NCBI GenBank assembly: GCA_035222895.1
Contig: JAVYIG010007922.1
Span: 31,353 to 95,352, forward strand
Source: Strongylocentrotus droebachiensis
Taxonomy: Eukaryota; Echinodermata; Echinoidea; Camarodonta; Strongylocentrotidae
DNA length: 64,000 nt
Direction of reading: 5' to 3'
Positions 43,901 to 53,967 of the stretch are shown in pieces. Under the pieces are notes generated by a model. It worked only from the letters and a program-made list of their open reading frames with translations. It was not told where the DNA came from and did no database searches. The position numbers were made by a program, and so were the translations under genes. Every line of letters begins with the position of its first letter. The first letter of the stretch is position 1.

Positions 43901-45961
43901 CGGGTTGCATGTTATTAGGGAGTGGGCTGCAGTATTTGGAGGTCCGGTTTGCATGCTATGGCTGTTGCTATGTCGGACAATTAATTTGCTTGACTGACGT
44001 GGCGGCGACCGATGTGTGCGGCCCGCATTCCGGGTGCTGTGTTCCATTCAGGTTGATCGAGTCTCGTTGTTTAGAAAAATTTAAGGATCTGTTCATGTAT
44101 ATGAAAGCCCACCATTATGTTCGTATAATGTTTAACCAGACATAAATGCTCAATTTAATCATGAAATGCAACCGTCCTTGCACTGCTATTGCTTCTCATT
44201 TGTTAAAGCGATAAACCGCCCCAGATTTGTTTTTCCATACTGAACGAATTGCTTCTGTTTGATTTGGTTTGTAGTTGTATACTGCGTATATGACTAGTTG
44301 TCCTAATAATGCCGATCTCTTCCCCAATATTTTTCCAAACACTCTCTATACACCAGAGCCAGCCCAGCCCATCCTTCACACATGTTATGCCAACAGAGAT
44401 TCATAGTACGTGTTTGTATCCATTTTTTTCTTTTTCATCATCATCATTATCATTATGTGTCTTCTCTCTTCCTTCTACATTCGGACGCTACTATTTCCTT
44501 ACTCCTCTATTATGTCTCCTTGTTCACGTTGATAACGCCTTTATTTTCTCTCAACAGTATTACTTCGTATTGCCTAATGTCAACAAAGAGAGAGTATTTC
44601 TAAACCCATGATGATGTCTAATTTCGATAATAGGCAATCGATGCCTTTTCAAATGCTTGGTGATGACGATTTCTTTGATTTACATCGACCTTCTCAATCT
44701 GACGATGCGTCGCATACTTCTGTTAATTCGTATGATAATTTTATAAGGGATAACACTAACGTTTCATCTGCAAATTTAGAGTTCGATTTCGATTTTGATG
44801 ACCCTGCCCAACGTGGAATTACTAACTACATAACCATCAACCAATTTTGTAATGTTTCGAAAGATTTTCAAAATAATTCATTTTCCCTACTTCATTTAAA
44901 TATCAGAAGTTTGAATAAGCACTTCGATGACCTTCTTTCACTAATAGATAAACCCATGTCAAACCCACTTTCCCTGATTGGCCTCACAGAAACTTGGTTA
45001 AATTACGATTCAAACCACCCATTTCATATCAATGATTATGAATTCATTAATAAAAATAGACAAAACAGAGTTGGTGGTGGAGTTGCACTCTACATTCGTA
45101 AATCACTTAAATACACTATTTTGATTGAAATCTCAGTTTGTAATGCTATTGTTGAATCCCTTTTTATTGAAATTGTGATTCCTGGTAATAAGAATATTAT
45201 CGCCGGTGTTATTTATAGGTGTCCTAGCTCAAATACTCTAGAATTTTTACAATATTTGTCAAATTTGTTAAGAAATGTCAACTTTGACAATAAAGACTTC
45301 TTCTTGATGGGAGATTTTAATATAGACTTATTGAACCATGAACATAACAGGGCTTCTCAAGAATTTCTGGAATTAATTTTATCCGCCTCTTGCTTACCAC
45401 TTGTATCTAAGCCAACGCGTGTTACAAATACATCTGCTACTTTAATTGACAATATTTTTTCTAATGTCATTCCGCATCCAGATTCCTATATAATTCTTTC
45501 GGACATAACTGATCACTATCCTATTGCACTGCATTATCAACTGGGTCAATCGATTAATACTAATAATTCTTCAACTTACAGACGTAAAGTTAATGTAGAA
45601 AGTCTGGCACACCTTGGAATTAATCTGGAAAATTATGATTGGTTGTGTGTGCATACTAATAATGACATTAATAGTTCATATGAAAATTTTGTCCATATAT
45701 TAAACAATCAGTTGGACATCAATATGCCGAAACAAAAAGTCAAAACCAGTTATAAAAAAACACCTAAACTTCCATGGATTTCAAAGTCTCTTCTACGCTC
45801 AATTAATCGGAAAAATAATCTCTTTTATAAATACAAAATAAAAGGTACTGAGAAATCTAAACTGAAATATACATCCTATAAAAACACATTGACTAAAATC
45901 ATTCGCCTAGAAAAGAGAAAATACTTTGTAAATCGTTTGGAAATGTTTAAACACGACATGC
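40998..45961. repeat. Tandem duplication unit, copy B
   Basis: It repeats 36033-40997 with an offset of 4965 bp, changing to 4964 after a poly-T tract. It contains the right half of the DIRS element again (to about 43084, gag-like region 41717-42446, terminal repeat 42914-43084), the LINE inter-ORF region and the ORF2 start. Copy B continues into the complete LINE ORF2, so it is joined to the original 3' end of the LINE. Confidence 0.85.
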
Positions 45962-47725
45962 AAAATACCTGGAAAGTTATTAAACAAGCGATGAATTTGA
46001 CTAAAGGAAGATCTGACATAAATAAAATCAAGTATAACAATGAAACTGTTGAAAATTCCAAAGATATTGCGAACAATTTTTAATAATTACTTTTCCTCAA
46101 TCGGTAACAATCTCGCCGAAAATATCCCCCCATCAAACAAAAATTATACTGACTTTTTAGGCCCCGCTAATCCGAATTCTATTTTTTTCTTTCCGACAAA
46201 TAGACAAGAAGTCCTTAATATCGTCTCTAATCTACAAAATAAAACAAGTTCTGGCTTCGATGGAATTAGTAATGTTATTTTGAAAGCCATTATTCCTTTT
46301 ATTGTCGACCCATTAGTCCATATATTCAATTTATCATTACTGCATGGTGAATTTCCTGATTCCATGAAACTAGCAAAAATTATTCCCCTATTCAAAAAAG
46401 GTGATAAACTTGAAATAGGTAATTACAGGCCAATCTCCTTGTTATCTTCATTTTCCAAAATCTTGGAAAAAATAGTATTTACTCGAATGATTGCTTTCCT
46501 GAAGAAATATGATATTTTATCCAACTTTCAGTTTGGTTTCAGAGAAAAACATAGTACTGTTCATGCCTTAATGTCTTTTGTTGAAAAAATTGCCCATTCA
46601 ATTGACTCGTCTTCTCACACAGTTGGTATTTTCCTGGACTTCTCCAAGGCCTTTGATACGATAAATCACGAAATTTTACTTTACAAACTCGCCAATATTG
46701 GTGTCCGTGGAAAGGCCTTGGAGTGGTTCAGGAGCTACCTTTCTAACAGAAGACAATTTGTGTTTTTAAATGAGCAGGCATCTGATTTTAAAAATATTAC
46801 TTGTGGTGTTCCGCAAGGGAGTCTTTTAGGCCCGCTATTGTTTATTATTTATATAAATGATTTTCATAAATCATCCAATGCTATGTCATTCATTTTATTT
46901 GCTGATGATACTAATTTATATTTTTCACACAGTGATCCAAATATTATTGTTCATGTAATTAACGCAGAGTTGCGAAAAATATTAGAATGGATTAGAGCTA
47001 ATAAATTGTCATTGAATCTCTTGAAGACGAACTACATATTGTTCAGTAACTCCTTAACATCATTACCCACTGATATTATTCTTGACAACACCCCTCTTGA
47101 GCAAGTTTCTCATACAAAATTTTTAGGTGTTGTGGTTGATAGTAAACTATCCTGGAAACTCCACGTTGAAAATATTTGTAAAACTATATCTCGCAATGTT
47201 GGTATCATTAACAGACTTAAATCACACCTTCCACAACGATCTTTGCTTATGCTTTATTCTTCTCTTATTTTACCATACTTAAATTATGGACTTCTGCTTT
47301 GGGGAAACACGTACCAAACATTGGTGGAAAAAGTTTTATTACTACAAAAGAAAGTCATTCGTATCATATGTAATGCTCCTTTTCTTGCCCATACGGATCC
47401 GCTGTTCTTTGAACATAATATCCTAAAAATTAACGATCTATACTTATTACATCTAGGTGAATTTATGTATAAATTCAATTCTGGTACTCTTCCATTTGCG
47501 TTTCACGATATGTTTAAACAAAATCGTACATTTCATAATTATCCCACAAGACAGTCAGAAGAATTTCATTTACCTTTTTTGAGAACATTTTTCGCACAAA
47601 AAACATTCATCTTTGAAGGCCCTAAATTTTGGAATACTTTGCGTGTTGATTTGAAAAACTCCCCTTCTCTCTCAGTCTTTAAAAGAAATCTAAAGAAATC
47701 TTTACTGGCCCCGTACAAAACCTAG
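44608..47725 (+). pseudogene. LINE ORF2: apurinic endonuclease plus reverse transcriptase, one frameshift
   Basis: The first frame (44608-46083) has the endonuclease motifs listed for copy A and then a basic linker. It stops at 46083 right after a T5 run (46077-46081). Coding similarity continues in the +1-shifted frame from about 46081 (NNYFSSIGNNLAE) to 47725, which is the reading expected if one T were an insertion. The RT motifs are KIIPLFKKGDKLEIGNYRPI, FQFGFREKHSTVHAL, IFLDFSKAFDTINHEIL, GVPQGSLLGPLLFIIYINDF and the catalytic FADDTNLYF, followed by KFLGVVVDSKLSW and a C-terminal domain. Total length is about 1035 codons, usual for jockey/CR1-like ORF2. Only the single frameshift breaks it, so the copy is young. 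Confidence 0.85.
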
Positions 47726-48356
47726 CTCCTTGTTATATTGCCTGTGTATATTATATGCAGGAATTTTCATGATTATTACTATTGTCATTATTTTAATTAT
47801 GATCATATTGTTGAGATTGTATTATGTTCTCCAGAGAACTCGTCACCACTCGTTTACCAAGTACTTCCTCTCATTGAACTGTTCTTCTTTTTTTGAAAAT
47901 TTGATCTTGCGCGCAACCTTCATTCTGTTTGTTATCACCTTTCATCTATTTCTGTAGTCCACATGCAAACCTTTTCTCTTTACTGTATCCCTTCTCCTCT
48001 CACACTCTCCTTGTTTTCTTTGTACATTGTTCGTGTTATGCGTATTGTTTTGTTTCTCCTTTTGTGTCCTCTCTGTTGGCAATTATCCTTATTTTACTCA
48101 TGTAACAACTATTATTGAATACTACCACGATTTACAAGCATCGCTTCACAGTGGACCTCTCCGTTTCCAGCTTAACATTAATAAATTATTTTAAGCAGCA
48201 ATATTTCTTGATATTCAAATATGTAATTCTGTTAAATTTATATTTTGTATTGCATGGTTACTACTTTGATTGTTTACTGTAATGATATTTCTATGAATAC
48301 TGTATTCTTTTGCTGGAAATGAGAAAAAATAAAATTGAATTGAAATTGAATTGAAT
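47726..48356 (+). other. LINE 3' untranslated region and tail
   Basis: This is pyrimidine-rich sequence after the ORF2 stop. It contains GAAAAAATAAAATTGAATTG and ends in TTGAAATTGAATTGAAT-type repeats instead of a pure poly-A tail, as in several CR1/L2-group LINEs. It meets the target repeat at about 48352. Confidence 0.6.
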
Positions 48357-48935
48357 ATCAAATTTCATGAAAATCTGTCAAACATTACTCAAGTTATTGA
48401 ATAGAAACCAGATTCGCATATTTAATAAGCTATGACCTTTGACCTATATACTTGGAAATTGAACTTAGGCTGTGTTTTGATACCATGTACCTTCATATCA
48501 AATTTCATTAAAATCCGTCAAATTTTACTAAAGTTATCGATCGGAAACCAGATGTGTATTTTTCGCATATTTAATGAGCTATGACCTTTGACCTACATAC
48601 TCCAAATTCGAACATAGCCTCTATTTTGATATCATGTACCTTCATATCAAATTTCATTAAAATCCGTCAAACATTACTTAAGTTATCGATCGGAAACCAG
48701 ATGTGTATTTTTCGCATATTTAATGAGCTATGACCTTTGACCTATATACTCCAAAACCAAACTTAGCCTTTTTTTAAATATTATGTACCTTCATATCAAA
48801 TTTCATTAAAATCCGTCAAACATTACTGAAGTTATTGATCGGAAACCAAATATGTTACGAACGGACGCACGCACGCACAGAAGGAAGGACGGACGGCAGC
48901 GTTACTATATCCCCTCCGACTTCGTCGGCGAGGGG
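48357..48935. repeat. TGACCTTTGACCT repeat, ~3.5 tandem units of ~145-150 bp
   Basis: Units run from ATTTCATTAAAATCCGTCAAA through GAAACCAGATGTGTATTTTT, TTTAATGAGCTATGACCTTT and GATACCATGTACCTTCATAT. Perfect TGACCTTTGACCT lies at 48433-48445, 48582-48594 and 48731-48743. The array ends with a GGACGGACGG tract and a hairpin of TATCCCCTCC…GGCGAGGGGATA. The same unit lies left of the LINE and of the Penelope fragment. Confidence 0.8.
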
Positions 48936-48974
48936 ATAATAATAAGGATAATAAAATACATGACTATATAGAAT

Positions 48975-49015
48975 TGATGATGATGATGATGATGATCATC
49001 ATCATCATAATTATT
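48975..49015. repeat. GATGAT…ATCATC inverted microsatellite
   Basis: (GAT)n is followed directly by (ATC)n, forming a simple-sequence palindrome. Confidence 0.7.
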
Positions 49016-49416
49016 ATCTGTATCACGCATACCAGTAGTCTATATGCATATTTTGTAATCACTTAATTTGTTTGATAACATGATAACTTTGCAAGGTTCA
49101 CGTTAATGAGAGGGCTGAGTTCTGAGAAAGGCGAAAATAATTTGTGAGCTTGTTCATTCTTTTTATGTTGGTGTGGAAGAGTATTATAGAAAAAAAAGTT
49201 CCCTGAAAAAGATGGCTCTTCAAATGCTCTCATATTTGGAATATGACAAGTAATTTATTGTGGACTACAATGTCCAGTGCATGTGACTTTTTTCTGGGCA
49301 AAATTATCATTTTGACAACTCCAATCCCTCACGGTATGCGCTAAATGATCAACATTTCCAAACGCTTCCACACAGTTTCTTTTTTAATACAATCGCTTGA
49401 CCAGAACTCAACTTTA

Positions 49417-49785
49417 GTAATAATAATAATAATAGCTCGTTCTTATATAGCGCTTTTCAGGACCGGAGGCCCTCTCAAAGCGCTTTACAGATAAGTATAT
49501 TATTACCCCGGTCATTGGATTCAGGCTTACCCGCACACAATGTATGCACATTCTCCACTCCCTGGGGAGCATTCCAGCCAGGCGTCATTTTTACAAGCGC
49601 ACACTTGCTAATCGAACCACATTAGCTTTCGCATCCTACCGGGTACCCATTTAACACCTGGGTGGAGAGTGGCAAATGTAGATCAATGTCTTGCCAAAGG
49701 ACATTAGTGCTGCGGCGGGACTTGAACCACGGACCTTGTGATCCACAGTCAGGTGACTTTAATATCCACTCGTCCACAACACCTC
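49417..49785 (-). mobile_element. tRNA-derived SINE with (ATT)n tail
   Basis: On the minus strand the head near 49780 has an A-box-like GGACGAGTGGATATTAAAG and a B box GGTTCAAGTCCCGC. A body with CCTTTGGCAAGACATTG and CCGGTAGGATGCGAAAGC follows. The 3' part AAAGCGCTATATAAGAACG ends in (ATT)n. A 5'-truncated relative lies at 1655-1850. Confidence 0.75.
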
Positions 49786-49809
49786 TGCACATATCAATTA
49801 ATATCAACT

Positions 49810-50578
49810 ATTATATACCTCACTATAGAAATCTAGCCATCTGATTGGTTGAAATTGGAGTCGTGATTTCAGACCATGCCCCAGTCACAGGGAATAGCTA
49901 TTAATTTGTACCCTCATCCTCCTGCGATCCCCATTGGTTTACGTCTTAAAATTGTATTTGTGCGAGCGCGAACACCATACATTTGTGTGTGCGATTTAGT
50001 CGCTACATTTTTAGGTTTTTTAATTGCATAGCCCAGCGCAGACAACCGGCGATCTGAATTGTTGCCAGGCCTAGATCTACATGTAATGACGAGATGACGC
50101 TCCTTTGGAAATAGAAATAAACCTGCTCTTTCATATGACACCTCATTTCTTGAGTATCATGCACCTTCAGGATCACAAGCAATGAAGGTTTGAATCTTGA
50201 TTTTGAATTATATTAATTTGACCAATTTGGCATGATCGCGCAATGCACGTAGACTCCATAGGGATATATGCATGTAATCTCAATGGCCAACTAAGCTACC
50301 CAGTGCAAGTTTATCAACATAGAACCTCGATAGCGTAAACAAACTTGATTACCATGATTGACCAGTAAGTCGCACAAAATTGTATTCTATGACCCTTTTT
50401 TCAGTATATAAAAGTTATAATGACTGCTTTAATTTACGAGGCATAGTTGTTTTTTTGGCTCTCGGGAAGGTTACATCGTGCTATCACCCCTCGGCACACC
50501 TCGGGTGATAGCACGATGTAACCTCCCCTTGAGCAATAAAAACAACTATGCCTCTCATAGCAGTCATTATTTCTATAC
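49810..50578. mobile_element. Foldback MITE, copy 1
   Basis: The element runs from TATATACCTCACTATAGAAATC and CATCTGATTGGTTGAAA to a terminal palindrome (50416-50572). The arms of that palindrome (AATGACTGCT…, CATAGTTGTTTTT, GTTACATCGTGCTATCACCC) are inverted copies around 50495. The same element lies at 58016-58797 in the opposite orientation. Its edge is about 10 bases from the donor of the 2A exon. Confidence 0.65.
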
Positions 50579-50590
50579 TAGTATGCATAC

Positions 50591-50733
50591 CTTTCTGCAG
50601 TGTTAGGACCTGGATTGGTTTCAACGTCACCAGATCTCATCAAGAGGCAGAATCCGTCCATGGTGTAAGATGTCCTTCTCATTCGATAGATATGTAGTCC
50701 TCTGGAAAATGGTGATGACATAGGCAACAATAC
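50591..50733 (-). CDS. Exon encoding a 2A-like recoding leader (candidate NLR 5' coding exon)
   Basis: The exon has a pyrimidine-rich acceptor (ATTTTTTCAG) and donor GAAAG|GTATGC, exit phase 2. Three in-frame ATGs begin at 50721, 50682 and 50661, and the last opens MDGFCLLMRSGDVETNPGP. This contains the full 2A consensus D-x-E-x-N-P-G-P, which makes the ribosome skip the Gly-Pro bond. In Strongylocentrotus purpuratus, N-terminal 2A-like sequences on NLR (CATERPILLER) proteins were reported to act both as signal sequence and as recoding element. The phase-2 donor fits all four Death exons (acceptor phase 2), giving …NTAE-S-T-V/I-S…MEFLKLA. The exon is 22-33 kb from those exons, with nested transposons between. 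Some sea urchin LINEs also carry 2A sequences, but no LINE frame follows here. Confidence 0.75.
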
Positions 50734-51945
50734 CTGAAAAAATATTGAGAAATATATACATTATGTACATACATGTAACAAAGAGGGAATAAAGATCCTA
50801 TATAATAGCATAAGTTTTCTTTTTATAGCTTTCAACGTCGTAAACCTTTTTGCTGCCGCCTCCTTAAACCTGCCATTGGCGAGAATGACTGGGACCAGCC
50901 AAGAAGATGTGCATCGCAGGATTCATATTTGAGAAATGTAAAATTTGGGCAGAAAAAGATGTAATTGTGAGTTTTTTGTAGTCGTCAATCAAGGCGCCCA
51001 GGTTTCTTTCACAGTGCAAAATGTACTGCCCCATATGCAGAGATCTCGCATGAGATAAACACAGCAGTCTGGAAGAAAAAAGTAACTGTATCGCCATACA
51101 TGCCTTTGAGATGGGTGGCCAGTCACATAATACCCGGCCCGTAGTGAGGTGTATATAGCACAGGAATCTTGATGGATGCTCCTTTTAGGGGGTCTCCTCT
51201 ATAGCAAGGCAGAATTTAAAGACTGTCAATACTACTGGGCCAGAAGGGATAAGACCACCCAGCCAGGTCACTGACAGGTGGCTATCTCATTAACTCAGCT
51301 CTCAACTAACATAAGAAAAAGAGGATCATGGGGGACCAACAGGCACCGATTGGGGAAGTTTTCTATATGGAGGGAGCAAGTAGCTACAAGTAGGACAGTG
51401 GGGCTTTCAAAGTGATAGCCTCTACTAGGAACTTCCTATTGCAATACCTTTGTTACTGCGTTCCTCATATCAAGAGCTGTATTTTGTTTTAAGTTGTATA
51501 TTTTTAATAGCCTGATGATGAAGATTAAAGTCAGCGAGCAGATCATTGTTAATTATCTTCCAAGAAGTGTGGCAGAAGACCCACAGGAGATGAGTATCTT
51601 TGACAAGCCATATTACTTAATAATGTGATATTCAATCATCTTTTCACCATTGGATTTTTCTCATGAAGAGCTTTAGATTGATGTATAGTTTGACCATATT
51701 TTTTTATCCATATGAAGAACGAAAAATGGTTGTTATATAGCTACATAGTGAGCCCCTATATCGATAGGCCCTATGCATTTCTTGTTTTCGTCAATCCCTT
51801 TTCTTAATAATTTCATAATGGACAAGCCTTGGCCTTGATTACCTCACAAGAGATCATGATTTAATTTTTTTAAATTCAATCATGTCACAATGACAATTGC
51901 CCACGAAAGCCACACTGGAGTGTCCCAGTCGTAAAAAAATAGGAA
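50734..51945. other. Upstream region of the 2A exon, no gene recognised
   Basis: A 77-codon frame (51097-50864, minus) has no known family. Any 5' UTR exon and promoter of the NLR locus may lie here or further right; I could not identify a TATA box or initiator with confidence. Confidence 0.35.
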
Positions 51946-52430
51946 AAAAATAGTCCCGAAAATATATATTTTTTCTATTTTTTCCCTATTTCTTTAAAAG
52001 GAAAAAATAGGGAAAAAATAGTTTTGGAAATAGGAAAAAAATAGGGTTGAAACAATTTTTTCTATTTTTTCCTATTTTTCAGACCTGAAAATAGGGAAAA
52101 AATAGTGTAGAAAATAGTGAAAAATAGTGATAACTAGGTGCTAGTGAACAGTGGGAAAATAGTAATAAAATAGTGAGGAAATATGAAAAAAATAGTGAGG
52201 AAATAGGAAAAAAATAGTAAGGAAATAGGAAAAAAGTAGCTAAAAAATAGTGGGAAAATAGGGAAAAAATAGTATGAAAATAGGAAAAAAATAGTAATAA
52301 AATAGGGAAAAATAGTAAGAAAATAGTGAGGAAATAGGAAAAAAATAGTAAGGAAATAGGAAAAGAAAATAGGAAAAAATAGTAAATAGTGAGGAAATCA
52401 GAAATAATAGTCGGGAAATAGGGGGGATCA
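51946..52430. repeat. GGAAAAAAATAG-type minisatellite
   Basis: Variable units such as GGAAAAAATAG, GTGAGGAAATA and AGTAAGGAAATAG run for nearly 500 bases, strongly purine-biased on the plus strand over the right two thirds. The first ~130 bases contain the inverse TATTTTTTCC form, so the tract can fold back. Phe/Tyr/Leu/Ser-rich frames on the minus strand are by-products. Confidence 0.85.
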
Positions 52431-52768
52431 CTCATCCTTTACTTTCATGGATTTCTCACGCACTACCATCTCACACATCCAGTCAACGACTCTGTATATT
52501 CAACTAAATCATACAGTGCAAACTTGATATAAAGAGATCAGTTATACCTGAAATGACAAGGTAATTTAACAGCTTTTGGGGGTTAAGATTTCTTGGTTGC
52601 ACATGACCTCATTGTCAAAAGTTTCCACTGTAGAATAGTCACCCTACTCCTACAGCTCTTTTCTCTGCATCGATGCACCTACTCAGTTTGCCAAATTCAC
52701 TTCATCCTTTCAGTTCAATCCATTCAGTAGAACATTTAAAATAGTCAATGGGTATATGGAAAATGTTA

Positions 52769-52947
52769 TACAGTCCACTCCTATTATAACGAACATGGAT
52801 ACACCAAGATTTTATTATGAGGCAATTCTCATCAGTCCCAATTTTAAACAAACCAATGTGTTCAGTAACTTGAGTATAACATGATTTCATTTTAACAAGG
52901 AAATTGGCTTGGTCCCGAGCACCTCGTTATAATGGCAGTGGACTGTA
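52769..52947. mobile_element. ~178-bp MITE with ACAGTCCACT terminal repeats
   Basis: The left end TACAGTCCACTCCTATTATAACGA and the right end TCGTTATAATGGCAGTGGACTGTA are imperfect inverted repeats with TA at both tips. This is the layout of Tc1/mariner-type MITEs. Confidence 0.7.
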
Positions 52948-53967
52948 ACAAAGAAAAAGAAAAAAAGGGAATGTGTCAAATAAAATACATGTACTTTATT
53001 TTCGAGAGGTAAACATAATGACATGAGTTTAGTATAGTACTGTATGTGTGTTCATATAAGCAAATAAATAACAGAACTAAACTGATATTTACAATCTTTG
53101 GTTAAGTACTGTAGTGTACATGTTGTAGTAATAGAGTTGTTCATGGTTTGCTATGATTATACTATAAATTTTTTTAAAAAAGACAAATGCGACTGGGTCT
53201 CCTATATGCCTCCGCCTTAAAAAAATATCATCCACCTAGAATGTAGCTTTCTATTTTTTTTCAAATAAAGTATTCAGGTGAGTTTCAGGACTATTACTGA
53301 GCCGATGCGGATATGCCAGACGATCACAAGCTCTCTCCCTCACTAGTAACCAAATAAAGCAGTATTCTGGACATGAGAGTGTTGTTTTCTGTCTCTTTTA
53401 TTAGAATTTAATTACAAAATGCTCTTAATAATGTAATAACATTTTCAAACATCAAGAAAATCATGACAAATAATATTTTTTTCTCGTTATTTACAAAGAT
53501 AACAAAATAAAATAAATCATAGATCAGATTTTTCAACAATGCACGCATGCTTTATAGTACAGTTGACATGTTACATAATTTTCTCAATCTCAATGGAACT
53601 GTCAAAATCTTAATACAATCATCATAATCTAGAAACACTTACTACAAAATCAATGACATGTCATGTCATTGAGATATATATATAAACAAGAAAATGACAG
53701 ACTTACATGCTACTATTTTCAAATAGTTTTACAAAGTATACCATCATTACCATGTATCATAATTAAGTACCGGTAATGGTCTTATGGTCCTTTATCTTCA
53801 CAATATGCAGGCACTCATTGTGTACACATACATGTACATGTTGTACTTGCCTATGAATCTCAATGATTAAACATAATTACATAATAAAATGGAAACAAAT
53901 ACTAATGTAAAGGATACAGATGTTGATCATGCTGTTCACAGGCATCTAATCAAATGGTGGTTGTACG
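52948..53967. other. Likely 3' UTR of the small minus-strand gene and flanking intergenic DNA
   Basis: On the minus strand an AATAAA signal lies at 53402-53397, about 570 bases after the stop codon at 53968. The region is AT-rich with no other coding sign. A diverged interspersed piece (GTCTCCTATATGCCTCCGCC) lies near 53192. Confidence 0.35.

Larger units (their letters stand above)
30562..48356 (+). mobile_element. LINE retrotransposon (about 8 kb) expanded to 17.8 kb by a DIRS insertion and a tandem duplication
   Basis: The element sits in the TGACCTTTGACCT repeat with ATATCA at both edges. Its 5' end has two copies of a TGGCCGCCGAGTAGTGTGCA motif. ORF1 is 30736-31698 and ORF2 44608-47725, and it ends in an A/T-rich tail of TTGAA-type repeats (48328-48356) after a long 3' UTR. 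Removing the DIRS element (4738 bp) and one duplicated unit (4965 bp) leaves about 8.1 kb. The ORF2 RT and apurinic endonuclease resemble jockey/CR1/L2-group LINEs. That ORF1 and ORF2 belong to one copy is inferred from the flanks. Confidence 0.65.

Noticed and set aside
50591-50733. 2A exon as the N-terminus of a LINE ORF
   Set aside because: Sea urchin LINEs can carry 2A sequences, but here the frame ends at a consensus donor and no LINE coding sequence follows; the local LINE's own ORFs lack 2A.
52079-52435. 118-codon Phe/Tyr/Ser-rich frame
   Set aside because: Entirely within the GGAAAAAAATAG minisatellite; the composition follows the repeat unit.
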